From assembly GCA_020860745.1 (NCBI GenBank), contig JAJBTR010000291.1:1-5206 (forward strand): DNA of 5,206 nt, read 5' to 3'. Each line of letters opens with the position of its first letter. The first letter of the stretch is position 1. Both the position numbers and the translations under genes were made by a program. Source of the stretch: Lachnospiraceae bacterium. GTDB lineage: Bacteria; Bacillota; Clostridia; Lachnospirales; Lachnospiraceae. Below are positions 1-5,206 of this stretch, in pieces. Under the pieces are notes generated by a model, which saw only the letters and a program-made list of their open reading frames with translations, searched no databases and was not told the origin of the DNA.

Positions 1-215
1 TGGAAAACGCGGCGGCCTGTGAGGACAAAAATGGTGTCGGGTGCGACATGAATCCGTCTCTTCCCCTCAGTCACGATGGAGAGATTGGTGATTGTAAGGT
101 ATAAAATGTACTCATCCTGCGGCAACGATTCTTCCGCAATTTCTATTATCTTCTTCTCTTTGTTAGAAAAGGTCAGGTGGAAGGTTTCCATCACTTTTTG
201 CGTATCATTCCTCAA
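1..215 (-). CDS. Unrecognised protein, N-terminal part; runs off the left edge
   Basis: An open frame on the minus strand runs from a TTG at 215-213 to the window edge, 71 codons without a stop. The start was chosen because an AAAGGAGA Shine-Dalgarno sequence (230-223) lies 8 nt upstream of this TTG. The in-frame ATG at 191-189 has no site at proper spacing. The visible protein begins MRNDTQKVMETFHLTF, has a charged stretch (SNKEKKIIEIAEES) and then alternating hydrophobic residues (YILYLTITNLSIVTEGKRR, then VAPDTIFVLTGRRVF) that suggest beta strands. I see no signal peptide or membrane segment and do not recognise the family. It lies downstream of niaR on the same strand across a 212-nt gap, so co-transcription is possible but not shown. 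An overlapping plus-strand frame (76-369) lacks a ribosome binding site and is less credible. Confidence 0.6.
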   Translation of the reverse strand, partial: MRNDTQKVMETFHLTFSNKEKKIIEIAEESLPQDEYILYLTITNLSIVTEGKRRIHVAPDTIFVLTGRRVF

Positions 216-427
216 GGGGCAGTCTCCTTTAAAAACTTTTTGTGTTGGGGCAGCCGGTGTAGCAGCATTCCAAGGGGGGTACAAAGAACGGCATGGATTG
301 CAAACCGGTTTTCAGGCGGTTCAGCTTAGGAACTGTCCTGAAATAATATGCACATCCTGCACAGGCTAATGCGCGAATCGCAGCCTCTAAAAGCCTCGCC
401 GTTTACAAATTCCCGTATGGGTTCGTT
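216..427. other. Gap between niaR and the left-edge gene
   Basis: This 212-nt stretch holds the ribosome binding site of the left-edge gene (230-223) and a 10-bp palindrome AAACCGGTTT (302-311). I find no convincing hairpin-plus-T-tract terminator for niaR, so read-through from niaR into the left-edge gene is possible. A minus-strand frame ending at 229-231 is open for about 56 codons, but it has no plausible start with a binding site and was not called. Confidence 0.4.
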
Positions 428-1000
428 TCAGTTGGTTTCCTTACCTTCCCTGTTCTGCGCTTTTTCCCAGAAGTCTACCGGCTCATAGTCGCGGAGCTCG
501 GCGAGATAATGGTTTTTTACCAACGCTGTCTGGATTAAGTCCAGGATGTGTTCATTCTCCGCAATGACCGTGTGGTAGTGATATCCCGAGGTGATATTTT
601 TCAGGGGAGTGGATTTGCCTGAGCGGATGTCTTCTACGAGATTGCGGATATCCAGCCGGGAGCGGATGTTCATATCCGCGCGGAGGATGCCGTAAGCTTT
701 GTGATAGACAAAGACATCCGACACAATGCCGCCGTAATCCACGATCAGGGCAAGCTCCTTTTCTACTTCTTCATCCGAATGGCAGACTTTAAAAACCCGG
801 CTGGCAGATTTTTTCTGTGGAATCAGGTACCCCACCCGCGTGGAGAGAATGTCCGTTCCGTTGGCGCGCAGCAGGGCGATGTCCTGCACGATGATCTGGC
901 GGCTGACACTCAGCTGTTCTGCAAGTTCCTTGCCGGACATCGGACGTTCCACTGTGCCAAGCAGGCGGAGGATTTCCTGTCTTCTTTCCTTTCCGGTCAT
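428..1000 (-). CDS. niaR: NiaR, niacin-responsive transcriptional repressor (HTH + 3H domain)
   Basis: This is an intact 190-residue regulator. Members of the family bind nicotinic acid or nicotinamide and repress NAD synthesis (nadABC) and niacin uptake genes. Residues about 5-60 are a winged helix-turn-helix (RRQEILRLL, then LAEQLSVSRQIIVQDIALLR, the recognition region, then GYLI in the wing). Residues about 70-170 are the 3H ligand domain. H74, E82, H141 and H143 have the same spacing as the metal-binding His/Glu/His/His set I recall for the Thermotoga homologue TM1602. Length is usual for the family. I chose ATG 1000-998 because the AAGGAG site (1018-1013) directly abuts the upstream in-frame TTG at 1012, leaving it no spacing, while it lies 12 nt from the ATG. 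No NAD biosynthesis or niacin transporter gene is visible nearby, so its targets are probably elsewhere or beyond the left edge. A perfect inverted repeat at its own promoter suggests autoregulation. Confidence 0.93.
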   Translation of the reverse strand: MTGKERRQEILRLLGTVERPMSGKELAEQLSVSRQIIVQDIALLRANGTDILSTRVGYLIPQKKSASRVFKVCHSDEEVEKELALIVDYGGIVSDVFVYHKAYGILRADMNIRSRLDIRNLVEDIRSGKSTPLKNITSGYHYHTVIAENEHILDLIQTALVKNHYLAELRDYEPVDFWEKAQNREGKETN

Positions 1001-1012
1001 CTGTGAAATCAA

Positions 1013-1018
1013 CTCCTT
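1013..1018 (-). promoter_or_regulatory. Ribosome binding site deciding the niaR start
   Basis: AAGGAG on the minus strand touches the TTG at 1012 and is 12 nt from the ATG at 1000. Zero spacing rules out the TTG, so the protein should be read from the ATG. Confidence 0.7.
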
Positions 1019-1047
1019 TTTCTAACGGTAGTCGCTTTTGATTTTAT

Positions 1048-1075
1048 ATAATATCGTGATTTCATCACGATCCAA
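1048..1075 (-). promoter_or_regulatory. Putative niaR promoter overlapped by an inverted repeat (operator candidate)
   Basis: On the minus strand TTGGAT (1075-1070) and TATTAT (1053-1048) are 16 nt apart and about 50 nt upstream of the niaR start, a plausible sigma-A promoter. The spacer is filled by a perfect 8-bp inverted repeat, ATCGTGAT (1053-1060), TTC, ATCACGAT (1064-1071). A repressor bound there would block RNA polymerase. Self-control by NiaR is an inference from position; I do not claim a match to a published NiaR motif. Confidence 0.5.
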
Positions 1076-1088
1076 TTCGTCACTCGTC

Positions 1089-1110
1089 AAATACATGCCG
1101 GCATGTATTT
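1089..1110. repeat. Perfect 22-bp palindrome
   Basis: The half-site AAATACATGCC is followed immediately by its exact reverse complement, with no central spacer. It may be a binding site for a dimeric protein or part of a dispersed intergenic repeat together with its neighbours. There is no T-tract, so it is not an intrinsic terminator. Confidence 0.75.
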
Positions 1111-1121
1111 TCCAACTTTGC

Positions 1122-1169
1122 ACGCTTTATCACTAAGCTCAAAAACACTTCGCTAAGTGATAAATGCGT
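1122..1169. repeat. Long inverted repeat, about 13 bp arms
   Basis: ACGC plus TTTATCACT (1122-1134) pairs with AGTGATAAA (1156-1164), then a single unpaired T and GCGT (1166-1169). The loop is 21 nt (1135-1155). Transcribed, it would be a stable hairpin without a U-tail. It follows two other inverted repeats within 120 nt, a layout typical of REP-like intergenic elements. Confidence 0.65.
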
Positions 1170-1365
1170 CGCTTGCGCTCATTACATCATAGCCTATCTC
1201 GAGGCGGTGTGCAAGAATATTTGGAAAATGCGTAAACAACTTTTCTTAGACTCATCTCCAGCAAAAAATGACGCGGCACACATCGTATCCATGCCGGAGA
1301 AACTACGGAATCATACATAAAGAAATGGTGTAATAAATAGATTAACCGGGACAAACAAAAAAGAG

Positions 1366-1419
1366 AAATATAAGAAAAGGCTGCTGCCCCATAGACAGTA
1401 TTTTATCTATGGGTAGCAG
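1366..1419 (-). terminator. Intrinsic terminator behind the dehydrogenase remnant
   Basis: On the minus strand CTGCTACCCATAGA (1419-1406) pairs across a 10-nt loop with TCTATGGGGCAGCAG (1395-1381), with a small interior mismatch or bulge. It is followed by a T-rich tail CCTTTTCTTATATTTC (1380-1365). It starts about 30 nt after the stop codon of the dehydrogenase remnant and keeps that transcript from entering niaR. Confidence 0.8.
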
Positions 1420-1448
1420 ATCTGTTTACTGGACATATTCATAGCTTA

Positions 1449-2021
1449 TCAGTCCAGAATTTCCGGGTGAGACCATTTTACGGGAGCCGTGGCAGCGCCT
1501 GATTCTCCGCCGTCAAGAGGAATGGCAGCGCCGATGACGGCGCGAGCCATATCGGAAACAAGGAAGAGAGCCAGATGGCCGGCTTCTATGGGATTTCCTA
1601 TTCTGCCCTGCGGCATCATGTCTGCGTAGAGCTGTTCCAGATCCGGCGGTGTGTCTTTGTAGAGAGCGGTGTCATAGGCTTCCGGACAGATGGCATTTAC
1701 TGTAATGTTGTGCCGGGCATACTCATTAGCTACAGCACAGGTCATAGCGATAACGCCGCGTTTTCCGGCGCAATACTGAGACAAACCCGGCGAGGATTTG
1801 AGACCGGCTCCGGAGGCAATGTTCACAATAGAACAGAACTCCTTGATGGATTTTGTTTCCAGAATTCTTTTAATGCCTTAGCTCATGAAATAAGCGATGC
1901 TGTGTAACAGGGTTTCCGGAACCATGTCGATTTGCTCTGTGGTGATTTCATGAATAGGGATAGAACCGATGCCCTCGCCTGCATTGTTAATAATGTAATT
2001 CAGTTTGCCGTATTTTTCGAT
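1449..2021 (-). pseudogene. Short-chain dehydrogenase/reductase, truncated and with an internal stop
   Basis: A classical SDR (NAD(P)-dependent oxidoreductase) is recognisable from YGKLNYIINNAG, the family NNAG motif (about 1988-1977). Then come the VNIAS strand and catalytic serine region (about 1826), the YCAGK catalytic YxxxK (Tyr at 1775-1773, Lys at 1763-1761), the NITVNAICP strand, and the C-terminal IGAAIPLDGGESG. An in-frame TAA at 1880-1878 interrupts it where many SDRs carry a tyrosine (MS-stop-GIKRIL). Since TAT/TAC to TAA is one change, a nonsense mutation is likely. The frame is the same on both sides. The first roughly 80 residues, including the TGxxxGIG cofactor-binding loop, are absent: similarity stops near 2021 and the DNA beyond becomes the fhs promoter region. 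The substrate cannot be told. The upper boundary is uncertain by about 30 nt. Confidence 0.85.
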
Positions 2022-2087
2022 GGGTGTGTTTCCACGCGGGACGCCTGCTTTTAAAAAGCAAAAACAGCATTGTAATAATGAAAAAAA

Positions 2088-2117
2088 TGGACAAGCCTGC
2101 TTGTTGAATGCTATACT
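2088..2117 (+). promoter_or_regulatory. Sigma-A type promoter for the fhs transcript
   Basis: TGGACA (2088-2093) and TATACT (2112-2117) are 18 nt apart, each one base off consensus. Transcription would start near 2124, giving about 90 nt of leader before the small ORF. It lies directly against the broken 5' end of the dehydrogenase remnant. Confidence 0.7.
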
Positions 2118-2143
2118 AATCATCGAAAACGTATTGTGATGAA

Positions 2144-2187
2144 TCGCCGATCGGCTGAGGATAGGTTAGAAATCGGAGCCAGGGCGA
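2144..2187 (+). promoter_or_regulatory. Foldable leader of the fhs transcript, class unknown
   Basis: TCGCC (2144-2148) can pair with GGCGA (2183-2187), enclosing GGCT (2153-2156) with AGCC (2177-2180). An alternative fold pairs CCGAT (2147-2151) with ATCGG (2172-2176) and excludes the first. Mutually exclusive folds just upstream of the AGGAAAGGAG binding site (2198-2207) could control translation. It does not match what I know of the ZTP or tetrahydrofolate riboswitch cores, so no class is assigned. Confidence 0.35.
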
Positions 2188-2212
2188 CCGGTGAATGAGG
2201 AAAGGAGCAGAT

Positions 2213-2383
2213 ATGGATATTTTATATGAAGAAAAGGTGAAATCCTCCCTGCTCGCGGGCATAGACAAGCTTGCGGATGCGGAGAACGCAGGGCTTTCCG
2301 GCAGGGCAGTCGTGGCGGAGATACGCAGGCAGGAGGCCGGATTCAGCAAACCATCAGAGCAGACACAGAGAACACAGAGTTAA
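2213..2383 (+). CDS. Small protein of 56 residues, unknown, upstream of fhs
   Basis: The start ATG 2213-2215 is chosen over the in-frame ATG at 2195 because AGGAAAGGAG (2198-2207) ends 5 nt before it. The product begins [20 protein letters not shown]. It is charged, predicted mostly helical, with no signal peptide or membrane segment, and has a polar tail ([13 protein letters not shown]). The TAA stop is followed at once by GGAGG, the fhs binding site, so translation of the two is probably coupled. The middle part ([27 protein letters not shown]) loosely recalls the C-terminal pattern of RelB/YefM-type antitoxins, but no toxin gene is adjacent and this is weak. It could also be a leader ORF that sets fhs expression, or the trimmed remnant of a longer gene. 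I do not recognise it. Confidence 0.55.
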   Translation: MDILYEEKVKSSLLAGIDKLADAENAGLSGRAVVAEIRRQEAGFSKPSEQTQRTQS

Positions 2384-2397
2384 GGAGGTTACTTGGA

Positions 2398-4077
2398 ATG
2401 GCAGCAATTAAATCAGACATTGAGATCGCACAGGCCTGTGAAATGAAGAAGATCACAGAGATTGCAGAGGTCGCCGGGGTAGAGGAGCGGTACCTGGAGC
2501 AGTATGGCAGCTACAAGGCAAAGGTGGATTACGCTCTCTTAAAAGATAAGGCGGACCAGCCGGATGGGAAACTGATCCTTGTGACGGCGATCAACCCGAC
2601 CCCCGCGGGTGAGGGTAAGACGACCACGACGGTCGGACTTGCGGATGGGCTGCGCAAGATCGGGAAGAAATCGGTGATGGCGCTGCGCGAGCCGTCCCTC
2701 GGACCGGTATTCGGCGTGAAGGGCGGCGCTGCCGGCGGCGGCTACGCCCAGGTGGTGCCGATGGAGGATATTAACCTGCATTTTACCGGTGATTTCCATG
2801 CGATCGGTGCGGCGAACAACCTGCTGGCGGCGATGCTGGACAATCATATCCAGCAGGGTAACGAGCTGAATATTGACTCGCGGAAGATTACCTGGCGGCG
2901 CGCGGTGGATATGAATGACCGCCAGCTGCGCAACATCGTAGACGGCCTGGGCGGGAAGCCGGACGGCAAGCCGCGGGAGGATGGCTTTGATATCACGGTG
3001 GCCTCCGAGGTGATGGCGGTGCTCTGCCTGGCCGGTGACATTAAGGACCTGAAGGAGCGTCTGGGACGGATTATTGTTGCTTATACTTACGACGATAAAC
3101 CGGTGACCGCCGCAGATCTGAAAGCGCAGGGCGCGATGGCCGCTCTGCTGAAGGATGCGTTAAAGCCGAATCTAGTGCAGAGCCTGGAGGGGACCCCGGC
3201 ATTTATCCACGGCGGACCGTTCGCAAACATTGCGCACGGATGCAATTCTGTCACCGCGACGCGGATGGCGATGAGGCTGGGCGATTATGCCGTCACGGAG
3301 GCCGGATTCGGCGCTGACCTTGGCGCGGAGAAGTTCTTTGATATTAAGTGCCGCATGGCCGGACTAAAACCGTCTGCTGTCGTGATTGTCGCGACGGTGC
3401 GCGCCTTAAAGCATCACGGCGGAGTGGCAAAGGCTGATCTGAACAATGAGAACCTGGATGCGCTGGCAAAGGGACTTCCGAACCTGCTGCGCCATGTGGA
3501 AAATATCACGCAGGTCTACAAACTGCCCTGCGTCGTTGCAATCAACGCGTTCCCGACCGACACGCCGGCTGAACTGAAGCTGGTGGAGGATAAGTGCAAA
3601 GAACTGGGCGTCAACGTGGCGCTGTCCGAAGTGTGGGCAAAGGGCGGCGAGGGCGGCAAAGCGCTCGCCGAGGAAGTGGTGCGTCTCTGCGAGCAGCCCA
3701 ATGACTTCACTTTTGCGTACGATACCGATATGAGTATTATGGATAAACTGACTGCCATTGCGACGAAAGTGTACCATGCCGACGACGTGCAGCTGGTAGG
3801 CAAGGCGGTGAAACAGATCAGACAGCTGGAGGATCTCGGTTTTGGCAATCTTCCAATCTGTATGGCGAAGACGCAGTACAGTTTTACTGACGACCAGACA
3901 AAGACGGGGGCGCCGGAGAAATTCTCCATCTCCGTGCGGAATTTGAAAGTATCCGCGGGCGCGGGATTTATTGTGGCGCTGACCGGCGATATCATGACAA
4001 TGCCCGGGTTGCCGAAGGTTCCCGCTGCGGAACGGATTGATGTGGATGAGAACGGCGTGATTTCTGGTCTGTTCTGA
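2398..4077 (+). CDS. fhs: Formate--tetrahydrofolate ligase (10-formyl-THF synthetase)
   Basis: This cytoplasmic enzyme joins formate to tetrahydrofolate with ATP, giving 10-formyl-THF. It serves purine and fMet-tRNA synthesis and is the formate-activating step of the Wood-Ljungdahl methyl branch in acetogens. The 559-residue product has full family length (about 555-560) and no visible defect. The ATP P-loop TPAGEGKTT is at about residues 68-76. The conserved [20 protein letters not shown] block follows at about 97-116, then [10 protein letters not shown], then [20 protein letters not shown] in the middle. The C-terminus holds the family's [15 protein letters not shown]. The start is supported by GGAGG (2384-2388), 9 nt upstream. 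The remains of fchA, a formate/nitrite channel and folT follow on the same strand, all of one-carbon/folate theme. Codon use is GC-rich in third positions and even throughout, with no sign of transfer. Presence of fhs alone does not prove acetogenesis. Confidence 0.98.
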   Translation: MAAIKSDIEIAQACEMKKITEIAEVAGVEERYLEQYGSYKAKVDYALLKDKADQPDGKLILVTAINPTPAGEGKTTTTVGLADGLRKIGKKSVMALREPSLGPVFGVKGGAAGGGYAQVVPMEDINLHFTGDFHAIGAANNLLAAMLDNHIQQGNELNIDSRKITWRRAVDMNDRQLRNIVDGLGGKPDGKPREDGFDITVASEVMAVLCLAGDIKDLKERLGRIIVAYTYDDKPVTAADLKAQGAMAALLKDALKPNLVQSLEGTPAFIHGGPFANIAHGCNSVTATRMAMRLGDYAVTEAGFGADLGAEKFFDIKCRMAGLKPSAVVIVATVRALKHHGGVAKADLNNENLDALAKGLPNLLRHVENITQVYKLPCVVAINAFPTDTPAELKLVEDKCKELGVNVALSEVWAKGGEGGKALAEEVVRLCEQPNDFTFAYDTDMSIMDKLTAIATKVYHADDVQLVGKAVKQIRQLEDLGFGNLPICMAKTQYSFTDDQTKTGAPEKFSISVRNLKVSAGAGFIVALTGDIMTMPGLPKVPAAERIDVDENGVISGLF

Positions 4078-4105
4078 ACCGGCTTTGACAGGAAAGAGGA
4101 AATAT

Positions 4106-4289
4106 ATGAAGAAGTTGACGAAAAAACTGCGCTGACTTTACCCGTGTGTTAGCTTCGAGAGAGTCAGTTCACGGCGAGGCGCTTGCGCTGCTGGAGGAGA
4201 TGCTGGAAAAGGGCAGCCGTATGCTGGTGTCGGATGTGGGCTGCGGGGCTGTGCTCTGCCGTGCAGCGATGGAGAGTGCGGCGATGTAA
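4106..4289 (+). pseudogene. fchA: fchA remnant: methenyl-THF cyclohydrolase/formimino-THF cyclodeaminase with large internal deletion
   Basis: The start is normal: AGAGGA (about 4096-4101), ATG 4106, then MKKLTKK, the usual FchA beginning. About two bases are then missing near 4120-4127, because the family sequence resumes in another frame at 4128 (CADFTRVLASRESV). At about 4167-4178, where FchA normally reads VPGGGG, the sequence jumps in frame to the C-terminal third (EALALLEEMLEKGSR, then SDVGCGAVLCRAAMESA), so about 130 residues are gone. The frame then meets TAA at 4287-4289. Intact FchA is about 210 residues, makes methenyl-THF from formyl- or formimino-THF, and commonly sits beside fhs in Clostridia. 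The lost part includes most of the folate site, so no enzyme is expected. Traces after the stop (SLNMF, to about 4312) may be the last FchA bases before the next gene. Identification is by eye but supported by both ends. Confidence 0.8.
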
Positions 4290-4304
4290 AGTTTGACGAG
4301 TCTG

Positions 4305-4757
4305 AACATGTTTACCGGGAAGGTCTGCTATGTTTTCCGGCAGAACCGCTCCTACGCCCTGGGACTTTCGCTGATCTGGCTGGGAAATGTGGTCGGAACA
4401 GGGATTGTGGCGAAAACGATCCTTGCGACCCGCTTAAGCTCCCTGTCCGGGAAAGCGCAGACTCCGTGCCAGACCAGGCTGGAGGATGGTCTGGGAAGCC
4501 TCTTTGTGCTGGGGATTTTGTGCAACATCTTTATCTATATCGCGGTGGAAGGGTTTAAAAATAATCCGCACCAGCTCGGGAAATATCTTTCTCTGTTTTT
4601 CGGGGGTATGGTTTTTATCCTGTGCGGGTATGAACACTGCGTGGCAGATATGTTTTACTTTTTCGCGGCCCGTGCGTGGAGTGTGCGTGCCATCGTGTGT
4701 ATCCTGATGATTTCCGCGGGGAACGCGGTGGGCGGTGTGATCCTTCCACTGGCGCGT
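4305..4757 (+). pseudogene. Formate/nitrite transporter (FNT family), N-terminal third missing
   Basis: The protein reads in from MFTGKVCY, which corresponds to the ELFTGN/K loop after the second membrane helix of FNT channels (FocA, NirC). It continues through four recognisable membrane segments: LSLIWLGNVVGTGIV, LFVLGILCNIFIYIAVEGF, LGKYLSLFFGGMVFILCGYEH, and ISAGNAVGGVILPL. The family motif GxEHxxANMF is present as GYEHCVADMFYF, keeping the pore histidine but with Asp instead of the usual Asn. About 60-70 N-terminal residues, including the first helices, are absent; they were probably lost in the same deletion that cut fchA, since the two remnants are joined without spacer. No binding site or proper start lies upstream (only a TTG at 4293 and an ATG at 4308). 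An intact pentameric formate or nitrite channel is not expected. The frame runs on without a stop into folT. Confidence 0.8.
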
Positions 4758-4766
4758 TGCTGTTCC

Positions 4767-4803
4767 GCGTCCGCTGCCACAGGGGTGTTGTTTTCCTTTT
4801 TTT
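4767..4803 (+). promoter_or_regulatory. Possible remnant of a folT leader (riboswitch end / terminator T-tract)
   Basis: Between the last transporter-like residues and folT the translation is low-complexity and unlike either protein. The DNA holds CGTCCGCTGCC (4768-4778), which resembles the 3' closing strand of tetrahydrofolate riboswitches (ending roughly CATCCGCTCC as I recall it). A T-rich run follows (4788-4803) like a terminator tail lacking its hairpin. FolT genes in Clostridia often carry this riboswitch. The rest of the aptamer is not present, so this is only suggestive. Confidence 0.25.
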
Positions 4804-4832
4804 GTGGTACATGTCATAAAAAAGAGGAACAC

Positions 4833-5206
4833 ATGAGAATATTAAATACAAAAAGATTGACCATTGACGCGATGCGTGCGGCTCTCTGTGCGGTGCTGGG
4901 TTACAATTCCCTGGCTCTCGGAAATCTGAAAACCACATTTGAGAGTCTTCTCATATTGCTGGACGGTCTGCTGATCGGCGCCATTGGCACCTTTATCTAT
5001 CAGTTTTGCGCTGTGGTCTTACGGCGACTACGGCGCTGTGGATTCTGCCATATGTGATCTGCGGTTTGCTGGTTGGTCTGTATGCACAGAAAAAACGATT
5101 TATCCTGAACAGAAAACAGATTCTTATGGTGGTAATCCTGAATGAACTGCTAATCACGATTCTGAATACCGGATTTATGTATAGTGACAGTAAGCTGTTC
5201 GTGTAT
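4833..5206 (+). pseudogene. folT: folT remnant: folate-specific S component of an ECF transporter, frameshifted, runs off the right edge
   Basis: FolT is the membrane substrate-binding subunit that brings folate to the shared EcfAA'T module. ATG 4833 has AGAGG (4823-4827) upstream and opens with MRILNTKRLTIDAMRAALCA, then LGYNSLALGNLKTTFESL, the typical FolT start. Two lesions follow. Around 4959-4977 about nine residues normally present between the GLL and GxIGTFIYQ parts (the GPxDG loop) are missing in frame. At the T-run 5004-5007 one base is missing: the frame turns into a short random tail ending at TGA 5055-5057. Reading from 5006 instead restores FolT (TTALWILPYVICGLLVGLYA, then NELLITILNTG, then YSDSKLF) to the window edge. 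The one-base loss in a homopolymer could be a sequencing error; the loop deletion is harder to explain that way. Confidence 0.85.

Larger units (their letters stand above)
1072..1365. other. Gene-free intergenic stretch with palindromes
   Basis: No frame here has a plausible start, binding site and length. The left half (1089-1169) is two palindromes, listed separately. The right half (1170-1365) shows only a weak distant pair, GTGTGC (1208-1213) with GCACAC (1275-1280), and an A-rich run leading into the terminator of the dehydrogenase remnant. Confidence 0.6.

Noticed and set aside
76..369. Plus-strand frame of 97 codons
   Set aside because: It has no ribosome binding site, a composition unlike a protein, and it overlaps the better supported minus-strand gene with a TTG start and ideal binding site.
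229..400. Minus-strand open stretch of about 56 codons ending just before the left-edge gene's binding site
   Set aside because: The only in-frame ATG is late, there is no binding site, and the cysteine-rich translation resembles no family I know.
2124..2212. ZTP or tetrahydrofolate riboswitch upstream of fhs
   Set aside because: The ZTP signature (CCGCCUGGGC-type 3' core) is absent. GGTGAAT at 2190-2196 recalls the THF aptamer, but the 5' parts and the required length are missing.
2213..2383. Antitoxin of a toxin-antitoxin pair
   Set aside because: Resemblance to RelB/YefM tails is loose and the next gene is fhs, not a toxin.
2539..3995. Several minus-strand frames of 65-159 codons inside fhs
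   Set aside because: They are shadows of a GC-rich coding strand, with no binding sites and no family resemblance.
4293..5057. A genuine 254-residue membrane protein
   Set aside because: It starts only with an unsupported TTG, its parts match the interior of FNT and the start of FolT separately, and FolT has its own binding site and ATG.
1..5206. CRISPR array, tRNA, rRNA, transposase or phage genes
   Set aside because: No regularly spaced repeats, cloverleaf, ribosomal RNA segments or recombinase motifs were seen on either strand.

Overview
The window looks like a low-to-medium GC Firmicute of the order Eubacteriales, most likely a Lachnospiraceae-type gut anaerobe. The basis is protein resemblance judged by eye (NiaR, formate-tetrahydrofolate ligase, a Clostridia-type cyclodeaminase, a formate/nitrite channel, the folate ECF protein FolT), strong AAGGAG/GGAGG ribosome binding sites and TTG starts. 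No database search was possible.

Layout. Positions 1-215 (minus) hold the 5' part of an unrecognised gene with a TTG start. Positions 428-1000 (minus) hold niaR, an intact niacin-responsive repressor. Its upstream region has a promoter overlapped by a perfect inverted repeat, followed by two more palindromes (1089-1169), and no gene until 1449. Positions 1449 to about 2021 (minus) hold a dead short-chain dehydrogenase, truncated at its 5' end and interrupted by a stop, with a good terminator behind it. From 2088 everything runs on the plus strand: a sigma-A type promoter, a 90-nt leader able to fold, a 56-residue small ORF, then intact fhs (2398-4077).

The main observation is what follows fhs. 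Positions 4106-5206 are a chain of three eroded genes that still keep operon order: fchA (methenyl-THF cyclohydrolase/cyclodeaminase, reduced to its two ends), a formate/nitrite transporter lacking its N-terminal third, and folT with a small internal deletion and a one-base frameshift. Together with fhs these describe a one-carbon module: folate uptake, formate movement, formate activation to formyl-THF, and cyclisation to methenyl-THF. Only the first committed enzyme, fhs, is intact here. The remnants are joined at places that look like short-homology deletions, and they lie almost entirely in one reading frame. This is best read as reductive decay around a retained essential gene, although assembly or sequencing error cannot be excluded for the single-base lesions. 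I do not see a new defence or mobile system in this window.
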